From positions 1,860,001-1,924,000 of the forward strand of contig JAKCOZ010000022.1 of assembly GCA_022605955.1 (NCBI GenBank): a stretch of 64,000 nt of DNA, in the 5' to 3' direction. Positions 10,196-22,500 of this stretch are shown in pieces (positions within the stretch are counted from its first letter, which is position 1; each line of letters starts with the position of its first letter). A program made the position numbers and the translations under genes. This DNA comes from Rallus limicola (lineage: Eukaryota; Chordata; Aves; Gruiformes; Rallidae). The notes beneath the pieces are model-generated. The model did not search any database. It was given only the letters and a program-made list of their open reading frames with translations, and was not told where the DNA came from.

Positions 10196-13100
10196 CTCTG
10201 CAATCATTTTTGCATGAATGAAATAAAAAAATCTCCAACAAGTGGGAAAGAATCAGGGATTTTCCTATGCCTGTGGCTTTGTGTCAGGGACAGAGCTCCC
10301 TTCACTTCTCAGGGCCAGGCTGCGGAGGTGATGTGGTTCCTTGGAAGGTTTCTTTCACCAGTCAGAGGTTAATTTCAGTGGTGGCTTTGCAGGGGATCAG
10401 AAAGAGGGAGTGCATCAGTGGAGGCAGGTTCACAGCACTGCAGTTGTGAGCTGCCTTTACCCCTTCTCATTCCTCCGCAAAGTTTTCATCTCCTCCAGAA
10501 AGCCCCTGGAACAATCTCATCTGGGCTGACTCAGCCTCTGCTAATTCTGGAAGAGAGCAGCACCACGAAGCCTGCTTGGCTTGGAGGTTTCTATAGAAAG
10601 CAGAGCCACGGTGAGCTGTGTGTGGGCACCACAAGTCCCCTGTTCTGAAAACACATCTTGTATCCTGGCTGTCGCATTGTGTGCCAGCCACAGCCACCAG
10701 TCACTCTGCAAGCCCTGATTCCACAGTTGTGCCTGTGTGAGCACAACATCACACCCCTCTGAGCTGCAATGGATTCAGTGTGACTCCTCATGGATCTGCA
10801 AGTGTCCTCCCCCTGCCCACACCCCATGTTTTACAGTGGGATGTGTAGTCACAGGGGAAGATGCAGTGGCTGGAACATTCGACTGACAGCTACAGCTGGA
10901 GAGGCTGTCACACAGCACCAAGGGCTCCAAGTTTTGCCCTCTGGTGGGGTAGCTTTTGAGCCCTTGCCCAGCTAGTTGGACTCACACACTTGTGTGAGCA
11001 GCTGCATGTTTTGTTACACAGCCAGACCTGCAAAAAGAATTTCACTTCAGCCTGCCAGTTTAGGGGTCTGTCCAAACTTCACATCCACCCTTTCTTCAGC
11101 TGCTGCTGAGCCCTTGCAATACCTAAAGTCTTTAAGTCCCTAGCTCTAGGTGGGAGAGCTTCTTTAACCAGGTATCACTGCTGGGAATACTCTATTCCAT
11201 AGCTGTGTGCACACCGAAGCACAGACCAGAGTCTGGAGCAACCTGCTCACCACTGGGGTTATCTCCTTAGCTTTCCTGCTCTCTGGCCTGAAAAATATAA
11301 TATGCAGAATGGAATAGCCTCAAGAGAGAAGGAGAAAGAAGGCAACACTCGTGCACACCCCAGAGTTCCCTTCAGGGCAAGGTGGATTTAAGGTCTGAGG
11401 CGGAAGAGCATGAGTCCAAGTTTCCCACAGCCCAGGTGAGGTTACCTAACCGTCAGCCTTAGGGCAAGCAGCAGGATTTTTCTTTTCATGGCTTGTCTCT
11501 GCACCAGTGCAAACCCCAGCTCCAGGAGGTGAACCCAAGGAAGAGAAGTTCCCCATCCTGCAAATCCCTTGGGTTAAAGATCCCTGTCTGCACACATGCA
11601 CCAGCTGCATCACCACCTGTTTCCCCCCACACTTTCTGCAGCCCTGATTACCAGTGTTTGGATGCCAAATTCCCCAGAAGTTAAATGTTAGTTGTGGGAC
11701 CACAGAGCTGACTCATGTCTAGGAAGATTAACTTCTCCCTGCTGTCTCACAGCTGTAAGCCTGCTCTTGGATATGGAAAAGAACTTTGTGCAACCAAAAG
11801 AACAAGAAGTGTTTCAAGTAGAACAAAGACAAGGATGCTGTGGAAGATGCTTTTCTGCTGGTTGGACTTGATCCAAAGGTCTTTTCCAACCTTGTGATTC
11901 TGTGATTTTCTTTTTCTGCTGTTCCAAATCTATCTGGCTACTTGTCAGTGCAGACATTGGAAACTCAAGCTAATCCCAACTCTCTGCAGAGGTAACCAAG
12001 TACGTTAGTGCATATTAGAATGAAAAGTATCTAAGCCCTTAGAAGGCAAATCCCCATCCTCCAGTGCCTCTGGTGAAGTGACACAGACTCTGCTCTCTGA
12101 AGCCATCTAACCCCACTCAATGCAGGTGCAACACAACCAAATACAGTGACAGACCAAAGTTCTTCCAGCAAAGGGAAAATTTTGGCATCAGGAGGTCACA
12201 GGCTGAGCCAGTGCTGCAGGGCAATCCCTGCAAGTAACACCTTGCACCTCACCACAGTAAGGGAACAGCAGTGGTATGGTGCTGCTGTGGGCAGGATAGC
12301 CCACTGATCACCTGGGTCTTCAGGGGCTCAGGAAGAGCTCTCTGTAGCCACAGGACCATGCTGCTGCAGCTCCACAACCCAAAGCCAACAAACAGGAAGG
12401 AAAAATGAAGCAGTTGCAAGACGGTGCCACACACGGGAGAAGCGTTTTCAGGCTCAGGTGGTATTTAGAGAAGCTGGCTGGTTAGTCCTAACCACCACCC
12501 ACCACCACAAGTGGAGCAGGTCACCTGCAGAGACGGTGGTAAATAGCACTGCTGTCACCAACAGCCTGGAGGGTGCAGGAATGAGGGGACAGCAAAACAC
12601 AGTGTCAAGATCCAAAAGCAGCACTCATGGAGCTCTGTTCTTTCCTCTCCTGCCCATTCGTGCATCTTGGCTAGAGCAGCTTTGGGATCAACTGCTGCCT
12701 TCAATCCACCACCCAGCAGTCTATTGACACACAAGCAGTTTATAAAGAGGGTCTCCACCTCTGCAGGAAAACTGCCAGGCAGGTTTCTGAGTTCAAGAAT
12801 CAGCTGGGGAACAGCATGTCAGATCAGGCACACCACTCACAGCTCAGACACTTAGCCTCAGCGTGGCACCAGATCTCTGCATCCCCACTCAAGCGTGTCC
12901 CCTGTTTGCATGTCGGACAGCAGCAGTCTACTCCATCCAGAGCAGCACCCTGTCCAGCACGGGGTGCCTGTGGGCTGCAGGAGCTCACTAGCACTGGCCT
13001 CCTGCCATCCCCCCCTCAAACTCCCACTGTGAGAAGTTTCTCTCCATCCTTCCCCATCGCTCTCCCAGCACCCAAACTAGCTCAATGCACAGAAGCAAAC

Positions 13101-14599
13101 AGGCAGAGCATCCACATACAGGGACTAAAGACAACTGCTGGGATTCTCCCAGGCGATGGCACCAACTTACTGCTGCTGCTGCTGCTGCATCCTCCGGTGG
13201 CTGTGGCCAGCCAGGGTCCCAGCACAGCCCAGCTCTGCAGCAGCCAACTTTTTGGGAGGCTGCTGTTTGAAAAGCTCCTGCCCTCTTTGTTTGGTTGGGG
13301 CAGAGCCAGCAAAGGCTGCTGGGAAGGTCACCCAGGAGGAGACTTATGTACTAGGAGGGAGGAGCCCTCCTCTTAACTCTTTCGGGGCAGCCTCGCTTCA
13401 GGACCATGAGAAGCCATGTTATGTTTGCAGCCTCAGGGTGCAGACCTGCTATCCCTTTCAGTCCCAGCCCAGATGCAGGTCGATGTGGCAGTGGGCCCTG
13501 TGTCTGAGTATGGAGGAGAAGTCCTGTGGGAGGCAGTGGTGGCCTCCCTAGAGGTCCTGTCCAGACCTGGAAGCACCTGCTCCTTGCGCAGGACTGGTGA
13601 TGGTGGGCAGCCCTGTGCCAGCTTGAGCTGCTGGCCTGAGGCAGAAGATCCCAACAGTGCCATTTGCTCTGAAACTGAAGCAGATGCATACTCTGACCTG
13701 TTCTCACCTCTGCTTCTGCCTCCAAATGAGATATTCAGATGTCTCCTCTTGCTCAGGTTTGGCCTTATGGCTTAGTCCTGATGCTAACAGCCACTGACAT
13801 CAGACCCCCTTACTCTGCCACCACCGTCCTGCGGCTGGCCCCCTCTTGCTCACAGCTCTGTGGGAGAGCTGGCAGGAAACTTCCATGTTTTCACAGTCAT
13901 GCTTTCTTTCTGCTGGTTCAGGGAACTCATCTGACTACTCCTGGAGAAATGAGAGGCAGCATGAGAACAAGGGTGTGCATGGCTTTGGGATCAGCTGGAT
14001 ACTATACCTTTGCTGAAGCTGAGAGATTAAAAATTTAAACATTGTGCTCTAACCCTAACAGCATTGAGCCCAGATGAGTGGGAACAAGCCAGGCCTCCAG
14101 ACCTCCTGCCCAAGGAAGCACATCTCCTACAAGATCTTCTCTCTGCAGTAGTACTTGGGATGGAGCCTATACTGGGATGGAGCAAGAAAAGGCTGTGACA
14201 TAACAGTACAACCTGCTGAAAGCCAGAGGTCCTGCAGGTAAGGGCGGCTGAGACTTCTGGTTTACCTTTGTGAGGCCTCATCTTCAGTCAGTTTTGCCAG
14301 TCATTGAATCAAGATAGTGGTACTTCATCTTTCACAAAGTGGTTTTCAGTTTTGCAGCTAAACTGTGGTATAGAACAGGTTTGGATGTACCATATCTTGC
14401 TCTACAACTGCAGCTGCAGTTGTTAACTAACAGGCACATTCATCAGGTGTCCCTTCACTCAGTACTTACTCCAAATATGGACAGAAATAGGCAGTTTAAA
14501 AATGGTCTGAAAATTTCAATAAAACACCATAAAACTCCAGAATTAAAGCTATGGTACCTAAAATTTCATGTGTAACAAGGGAGGTAGCAGCCATGCTGG
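10196..14599. other. Intergenic region without supported genes
   Basis: About 4.4 kb with many short open frames on both strands, none with credible exon structure or a family I recognise. Noted: an AATAAA at 10220-10225 just past the solo LTR, a short CR1 tail near 11.87 kb, and a run of about six CTG triplets near 13.17 kb. Regulatory elements may be present but cannot be named from sequence alone. Confidence 0.5.
11863..11908 (+). mobile_element. CR1 LINE, short 3' tail
   Basis: The phrase GGTTGGACTTGATCC followed by GGTCTTTTCCAACCTTGTGATTCTGTGATT is the conserved CR1 3' terminus with its short terminal microsatellite. Only the last few dozen bases are recognisable. Confidence 0.7.
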
Positions 14600-15352
14600 G
14601 TCAGCCCACGGGCTCCTCTGGGTCAGCACCCTGTCTGCATCAGGCTGACTAGAGGTGCTTGCCCAGAATATACGAGCAGTGTAAGCACATAGTAGCACCT
14701 CCTAAAGCACACTCTCCCCAGCGTAGCAGAGACTTTCCAAGAAGGCCAACAGCATCCTGGCTTGTGGCAGGAATGATGTGGCCAACAGGACCCAGGCAGT
14801 GATCGTACCCTGTACTTGGCACTGGTGAGGCTGCACCATGAGTGCTGGGTTCAGATTTGGGCCCCTTACTACAAGAAGGACATTGAGATGCTGGAGTGTG
14901 TCCAGAAAAGGGCAACAGAGTGGGGAAGGGTCTGGAGCACTGATCTTATGAACAGCAGCTGAGGGAACTGGAGCTGTTTAGTCTGGAGGATGCTGAAGGG
15001 AGGCCTGATCCTTCTCTACAACTACATGAAACAAAGGTGTAACTAGGGGGAAAGTAGGGTGGTGGGCGTTGGTATTCTCCCAGGTAGCAAGTGATAAAAT
15101 TAGAGGAAACCACCTCAAGCTGTGCTGGATAACATTTAGATTGGGTGTTAGAAAAAATTTCTTCACCAAAAGTTTTGTCAAGCACTGGAACAGGCTGCCC
15201 AAGGAAGTGGTGGAGTCACCATTCCTGGGGGTATTTAAAAGATGTGTAGATGCGGTGCTTGGATACATGGTTTAGTGGAGGGCTTGCCAGTGTTGGGTTA
15301 ATGGTTGAACTTGATTATATTAAAAGTCTTTTCCAACCTGAATCATTCTGTG
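14600..15352 (+). mobile_element. CR1 LINE, 3' end (about 750 bp)
   Basis: This longer CR1 copy on + retains the end of the reverse-transcriptase frame and the 3' UTR. Recognisable phrases are GTGTCCAGAAAAGGGCAACAG, the motif that ends KHWNRLPKEVVESP in translation, and the terminal TTCCAACCTGAATCATTCTG. Stops and indels make it inactive. The 5' end, in the CATGCTGGGTCAGCCC region, is only approximately placed. Confidence 0.88.
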
Positions 15353-15949
15353 TTTATAAGGTCATCGTGACAGTCTTTCAATTGGCATTGTCCATTTTGT
15401 TTGAACCCATGTAAACGTAGTAGGCTACAACACCCCATGGCAGGGAAAATTGTCCCTTTAACATGATTTCTATGAAGAAAACCCTTTCTTTTTTTCCCTG
15501 GACCTGTGCACAGCTATGTCCATGCAATATACCCTTGTTTTTTTCCACAGAAAAGAAACCAATTCTTCTTGCTGCGCACGGTCTTACGGATGCTCATCCC
15601 ATTCTCACTCTGCGGATTCTGCGAAGGAGGAAGACAGGGCACATCCTTACCCTGTGGGGAGGTGAAACCACCTTCCTTTCCCAGAGAAGAGCAAGGATTC
15701 GAATCTTGGGAATGTAATGGAAGCGGCAGTGATCACACCTGAGCTGACTGGCATGCCTGCTTCTGGAGAGGTTTGCCACGCTCAGGGGCCCGTGTTAGGA
15801 AGGAGGTCAGAGTACACTTCTGACGTGTCTCTCTTGCAGTACAACTGGCATCTAACGTGACCAGGTCAGGAGGTCAGAGGGCCCAGGTAGGACATCCACA
15901 CCTCCAGGTAGACTGCAAATTTCCTTCTGAGTTCACAGCACGCGGTTTC
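15353..15949. other. Upstream flank of the RNPS1 CpG island
   Basis: About 600 bases of moderate GC with no supported exon. It may hold distal promoter elements of RNPS1, but nothing distinctive is visible. Confidence 0.4.
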
Positions 15950-16850
15950 TGCAGAGAATCCCCCCCCTAAAACCAGACAAAACGCCCCTCCCGGTGCGAA
16001 CGCCGCCGGGCGCCGTTCCATCTCGAGTCTGTAATTCTTTCCCCACGTTCCTCTCGCGGCACCGGGCGCCGGGCGGCTGCCGGCCCTGGAGCGCGTCCCT
16101 GCCTCGCTCCCTGCTGCCCGAGCCCTGCAAGGACACAGCGCGACTTGTGCGGGGTGACTCTGTAAGCGGGACCCGGCGCCGCATGTACCAGCGCAAGCCC
16201 GCGGCACCTGCCACAGGTCAAGTCCGGCCCGGGACGCCCCCACGGACCGGCGCTTCCTGCCCGGGCCCTTTAAGTCCGGCCCCCCCCCCCCTCCTTTGGC
16301 GTGTGACGCCACCAGAGCGCGCCACGCGGCGCCCCTTCCCGCCCGCGCTGCGTCCATCGCGCGCGACGGGCCCAGAGCGGCGGCTGTATCGGGCGCCGAG
16401 GATGTGAGTGGGGCCGGGGCGGGGGCCGCGGCCGCGGGGGATCGGCGTCCATCCGGCCCGGCCGTGGCGTGAAGCGGCCTCGCCGCCGCGCAGGGGTGCC
16501 GAAAGGAGCGTGCCGGAACCGCCGAGAAGGAGATGGCGGGGCGAGGGTCAAGGATGGGGCCTCGGCGCTGCGGCCTACCGAGCCCGGGGGCGGGGAGGGA
16601 GGGAGGTCGGTCGGGCCGGGGAGGGGCCGGGCGGGGCCGGTCCGGGGGCCTGGAGGGGAGTCGGGGCCGGGGGAGGAAGGGGGCGGCGGCGGCTGGGCGG
16701 GTGGGTGTCTCAGCGCTCCCTGCGGTCGGGGCGGCGGGAGGAGCGTTGTGCGGGCCCGGGGGCGGGCGGGCCGGCGGCGCCTGGCCTGGCGGAGGCGGCG
16801 GGCGGCGCGGGCCCCGGGGTGCGGGCTCTGCTCTGAACCGACTCTGTGCT
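15950..16850. promoter_or_regulatory. CpG island and promoter region of RNPS1
   Basis: The stretch is very GC-rich with dense CpG, unlike its flanks. A good donor (GAGGAT, then GTGAGTG) ends a probable non-coding first exon at 16403. A CRE-like TGACGCCA lies near 16304. The island extends well into intron 1, which is extremely G-rich on the + strand. Long open frames on both strands here are a by-product of low stop-codon frequency. The exact transcription start cannot be fixed by eye. Confidence 0.75.
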
Positions 16851-19596
16851 TGGTCTGTGCTTTTCTCTCCCTGTTCCTCAGCCAGCGCCTTGGCTTCGCT
16901 CATAGTATGGCAACACGTACGGTGCGGTCAGCAGCGACAAGCCCTCGGTCCGCCCGGCGCCGTAACGTACCCCATGGCGTGCGAACCGGGACGCGGAGCT
17001 GGCTGCCCCTGCGCTCCTCCGGCCCTGCTCGCTGTAGTTAGCTTGGGCGAGCGGCCGTAAAAATTGCAGAGAACTGCCGAGCGTTGAACCCTCTCCTCAC
17101 ACGAGGGAATCTTTTCCCCGTTTTACAAATGAGGATCTGAAGCAAACTGCCATTAAAGGACTTGCCTGTAGTCGTGCAGGAAGTCCGGGGGAGAGCTGAG
17201 TTTGCTTCCTTTGCTACAGAATTGCAGCTCTCTAGGAGTGCAAAGCAACTCTTTAAAGCGGAGAGGTGTGTGTGTGAAATGAATATTTGGCCTGTTGTAG
17301 ATTGCTCTTAGACTGTCTGGTTTGGGGTGGGTGCTGGAAAAATAACGACTCATTAGGGATCAAGAGGTTTGGTAACTGTAGGAAAGAAGCCTGCCACTTA
17401 GAAGTGCATTGTTACACATCCTCCTTTCCACGTCCTCCAGTGAATGTCTGAACACATCCAGTTGGAAGTTCCCACTGGCTGTATCTGGTAGGCTGAGGTT
17501 TCCTGCTGCATTGGGCTAGGCAGGTGGTGTTCTTGAGCAAGGTGCATGTATGTTGATGGAGAGGAAATGCTGTTTAGTTAGGCTGCTTAAATGGTGCATA
17601 TAACATCACCTGGAAGCTTGCAGGATGTGTGAACATCCTATGGCTAGTTTGTCTAGTAACTGCCTGTCCTGAGGAGCAGTGCTTTTGCAGTAGTAGCACA
17701 GAGTTACTCCAGCAGCAGGCTGGATAGCAGCAGAGCATGTGCTGGTCTTCATCTGGGCTCTTCCCCCTTTCCAGTATGGGTAAAACTGGAGCCAGCTGTC
17801 AGACAACAATAGATAGTTTTGTGTGGCTGAGCTGATGAGCAGCATCTCTGTGACAGTCTGCAGGTGAAAGAGGAGTCAATGTGTAGGAAGAGATCACACA
17901 AACCTGACTGTGGTGTGTTTAGGAGAAGGAAGGTGGGAAAGGAAAACAAGTTTTTTGGTCTTATGAGTCCAGAACCTTGTGTGTTCTGCTCTTCCAAGTG
18001 AGTCAGTGGGTCTCACACAGTGGATTTCAAGTTTTGAACTGTGACCCCATCACCTTTTGCACTAGAGGCACAGAGCTGGTTCACAGTGTCACACAGCTGA
18101 ATGATGTACACAGGTTTGCTTTCCTTCACCATCTTTGCAGCAGTTACGGGCTGCGTTCTTACTGCCACCGGTGTCAAGATACTTCCTTGCCCAGCAACCC
18201 CTGCCAGGGTTGTGTGGTGGGCTTCCTGGTCTCTGTGCAGACGGACACGGGTGTTTCCTGACTTTCTGGATCTGCAGAGCTGGACTTGCCAGGGTTAATT
18301 TGGGTTCATTTTTGGAGTTGTATTAGGGAAAACTGTGAGGCAGAAAGTCAGGAAAGCGAGTTCAGCTTTTCAGAAGTGATCTCTTCCCAAACTTTAAATT
18401 TAGCTATAATTTAGGGAGTAAAGTAATTGCTTATGAGAATCTGATGCCAGAGGCATAGAAACAGGACCTTTGGATACAGTGAGATGGACAGTTTTCCTTT
18501 TCTTGTTAACTTGTTTTGCCTGTGATGCCTATGGAGATAGAGACATTTCCTGCATCATCCAGTACTGTGAATATTCAGTGCCACTTCAGATAAACCATGT
18601 TTGTCCCCATCTCCATTTCCTGAATGTTTCATTCATAGGTAGGTAACGACTGTTACACTGGAGCAAATCTGCCACACTCTTTCAGTAGTTATCTAAACCT
18701 AATGTTGGAGGCAGCTGTGTAATGCTGTTAAACAATCCAGGTGGAATAGTAAAAATGCAACCGCTTGTGTAGACATCCCGGTGTGTGATGGATGCAGCCT
18801 TCACATGGGAAACATCTGGAATTCAACCAATGCCCAGTATTTCAGTGTTAAATAGTGGGGTGTTAAGTTTGTCTCCAGAGTAAAGAGAGAAAGGATTTGG
18901 GCTAGGTGAGGTCAGAATCCAGTTTAGACTTTCTGTTAATAAGTTAAAAGTAGAATCTGCTGTTGCAGGAGTGCAGCAAACTGGGCCCTTTAATCTGGTC
19001 TGGACAGCTTTGGAAGCAGCTTGATCAGGCTGAAGTCAGCCATAATTCAGTGGGGAGCTTGTTCTCAACAGCCCTTTCTTCCTGACAAATATGTGCTGCA
19101 TGGCACAAGCTGGCTTTGGACAAAACCAGTGCGTACTCCCTTGGAGAGAAAGTTATCAAAAGGCATGAGCTTTGTGTACATTTTGAAGAGAAAATGGATG
19201 TCCTCTGTCTGCCATTTCTTTGTTGTTGAACAAATAAGGTCCTTTGTACTCCTGTGAGTGTCAAAATGTGGATGTGGGCTCTTACACGAGGCACATGGTG
19301 CCAACGTGAGCCGCACAGAGGTTGGCTGGTAAAGGCCATGTACCAGTACATAGAACTGAAGTACTCTGTAGAAGTCAGTTGATGCCCAGTGTGCTGCCAT
19401 TGCTGCAAAGTGGGTTTGTTGTTTTATGCCTATCTGTTAATTTCTTGTTTCTAAACCCTTTTATCTTGTCACTAGGCTGTTCTTTGGAGTTTATTGCACT
19501 CGATTAGGGATCGGTTCTCAGAATCAAGGAGTTAGAAGTGAGATTTGAGATAAGTGAGGCCCATTCGGTGCTGCTTTGGACGCCTCCGAAGGGGAA

Positions 19597-22500
19597 ATGG
19601 AGTTATCAGGATTGAAAAAGAAGAGTTTGCTAGGACTCAAAGAAAATAATAAAAAATCCAACACTAGGTAATCATTCTGTCCGAATTTTCTAGGCTTAAC
19701 AAAACTTGGGATGTTGCAGGGTACTAGGGCTCTCCCAGTGAGGGTGAGGAATTGGAAATGTACCACTTCTGCGTGAATTTCTGTATGTGAGAATTTCTGT
19801 ATTGCTATAGCTGTCTTTCTCAAAGCTGCTCTGTAATGTAAAATATTTTCCCTTTTCTGTAAAGTCCAACCTTGCCTAATGCTTTAACTCTGCAGTTACG
19901 GTGATCTTGAGTTCCATTTGCAGTTCAATGTTTTGTGTTTGCTGTTCTGTTCTTTGCTTGGGTGTGGGGTGGGTTTTTTTTTTGTTGATGGTATTTTTCT
20001 ATATTAAAGAATGTATTCTGCACTTTGTTCTTGAAGGGCTCCCTCACCAACCAAGCGCAAGGATAGGTCTGAAGAGAAATCAAAGGACCGGTCCAAGGAT
20101 AAAGGAGCCACTAAGGAATCAGGTGAAAAGGATCGTGGTCGAGATAAGACACGCAAAAGACGCAGTGCTTCCAGTGGGAGCAGCAGCACCAGGTAGATAC
20201 TCTTGCAGGAGGTAACAAACTAACAGTGTTTTCAGAAACCACCAGCTTGGGTTTTGGTATGTTTCATTCCCTGTGTCATGGACTTGTGAAGGCTTGCCTT
20301 GTTTTAGTCACAGTGCAGTTTTGTATCACTTTAGGGGTTTATTTTTTTTAGGCATGACTTTCCTTTGTCTGTCTAGTGAGCAATGCAGCATCAGTTTCCA
20401 TTGTTATCTCTCTCAGTTGCACTCTCTGTAACTATCATAAGATTTTCAGCCCTTCTTTTTCTGGGTACTCCATTCATTTCTATTAACACACTTCCCCAAC
20501 AGATCCCGTTCCAGCTCAACTTCCAGTTCAGGGTCCAGTTCCAGCACTGGTTCTAGCAGTGGCTCTAGTTCTTCTTCCGCCTCAAGCCGCTCTGGGAGCT
20601 CCAGCACCTCACGCAGTTCCAGTTCCAGCAGCTCCTCTGGATCTCCAAGTCCCTCCCGACGGAGACATGACAACAGGAGACGCTCTCGCTCCAAGTGAGT
20701 TTTATTTGCCTTCTAGGAATTAGATGGGTGTGCTCCTTTTGCTTCCAATCAAAACATATGCCCTGTAGGAAGAAAGATTAAAAATCTTACTTTAGAGAGT
20801 AATTTTAAATACTGTGTTTTGTAGATGCAGTTTTAATCAGTGTTTCCCCAATTGTATGGGTACTAGATGGGAGTAAAGCTCCTTGGTTCCTGTAAATTGC
20901 ACCCAAGACTAACACAAAAGCCAGGGCTGAAAACAGTGTGCACATGGATATGTATATTCTTATGTGTAAAAAAAGTAAATGGGAGGGGGAGGCAAAGGAA
21001 GCATTTCCCTGTAAGGGGTAGGAATCAAGCTATGTTAATGTCCACACAGTTTTGCCTTTGGGTACTTCTGTAGCTAAGGTGCTCAAGGCTCATAAAATCT
21101 ACTGAATCAGTGTGTCTCTAGCATATCACTCAATTTTCAGACAGTATGATTAAGAGGAAGGATAAATACAAATTTTCTGCATACCAAAATTTTTACAGAA
21201 TAAAAATTGCATTCTGGATTTGTTATTGGGCTTTAAACTGTAAAGAAATTGTGATATGCATCTTCTTAAATAGTTGGGGTTTTTTAACTGACTTTTCTGG
21301 ACCTCTGTAGTGAACAGAGGACACAGAAACACAAATCATGGAATGCATTAATTTGCCTGGTTGTGGTGTCCTTTAGTGTGATGTCCTCGTTTTGTTTACT
21401 TAATTGTTGAGACAAAGAATTAATTTTTTTAATTTTAGCAACTGGGAAGTTCTTGAACTGTGGCAAGCAGCTTTCAAGAAATGTTTGCTGAATTTTGTGT
21501 TTGTTACCCTAGTTGCAGCAAAGTTGAAAACTCAAAAAAAAAATGTTCTCAAATTCCAGAAGGTTCTAAAGCAAAAGCAGATATGGCAAATGCAAGTCCT
21601 GAGGTGTTTCTAAGTGGAATATTCCTGCCACCACCCCAGCACTTCCTACCCTGTAACTTCTCAAGAAAAAAAGGTGCCCTTCCAAGAAAAATTGTACTTG
21701 CTTACATGTGATAATGGCTGGATTCTTTATTTTGCCTTGCACGCTCCCTGAAAACTGCACACATTCTCTGTTTGTCAAAATCAGGTCCAAGCCACCCAAG
21801 AGAGATGAAAAGGAGCGGAAGAGGCGGAGCCCATCACCCAGACCTACGAAAGTTCATGTTGGAAGGCTCACTAGAAACGTGACCAAGGTAATGCTGTGCT
21901 CCCCTGTAATATCAAGCTTGTGTATCTTTTGTGAGGACACAAGTGGCTCTCTTAAAGCTCTCAAGGCTTTTTTTGTTGCTAGTTGGAAGTTCTGGTTTTG
22001 TGTCTAAATTGATGAGTGAGGAAAACTGGTAGCATTTTACTGAATCAAATGCAATGCAGACTTTTGAGACTGTAGTTTGCAAGAGGTCTGTCTGCTTTGT
22101 CATTATGTCAGACCTTGTATCTTGCCTTATTTCTAGGAAGAAAGCTAAAAAGTCAGGACAATAGCTGAAGTAACCTTGGAGGCATTAAGGGTATCTGGAG
22201 ATTCTTGCTAAAGGATCTGAAAAAAGCTTGGTTGGTCAAGTTGTTTTTGCTAGAATGTAGTTTAAAGGTCTTCAGAGATACAAAAGGTTTACAGTGCTGA
22301 AGAAAATGGTATGTTTTTACAAATATTAAAGAATTTTCAGTTGAGGGCTTAAGTTCCCTTTTCAGGTACTCAAGAGGATTTTTTCACTAGTTATGTTTCT
22401 GTAACCAGTGTTGACATGCAGCAGTAATGCTGCTGCAACTGAAGGTTTGAAAGCTGAGGAGGACCTGAATAGGCAGCAGTAGAGAAAGCTGGTCATCCTT

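Noticed and set aside
13168..13190. Short CTG triplet run as a coding polyglutamine or poly-leucine tract
   Set aside because: Only about six units, and no supported exon surrounds it.
15866..16903. 345-codon open frame on the minus strand across the RNPS1 CpG island, and overlapping frames of up to 190 codons on +
   Set aside because: Stop codons are rare in CpG-rich DNA. The predicted peptides are Pro/Arg/Gly low-complexity and the region is a promoter and first intron.
20446..20694. 82-codon acidic, leucine-rich frame on the minus strand
   Set aside because: It is the exact antisense of the RNPS1 serine-repeat exon; the composition follows from serine codons read backwards.
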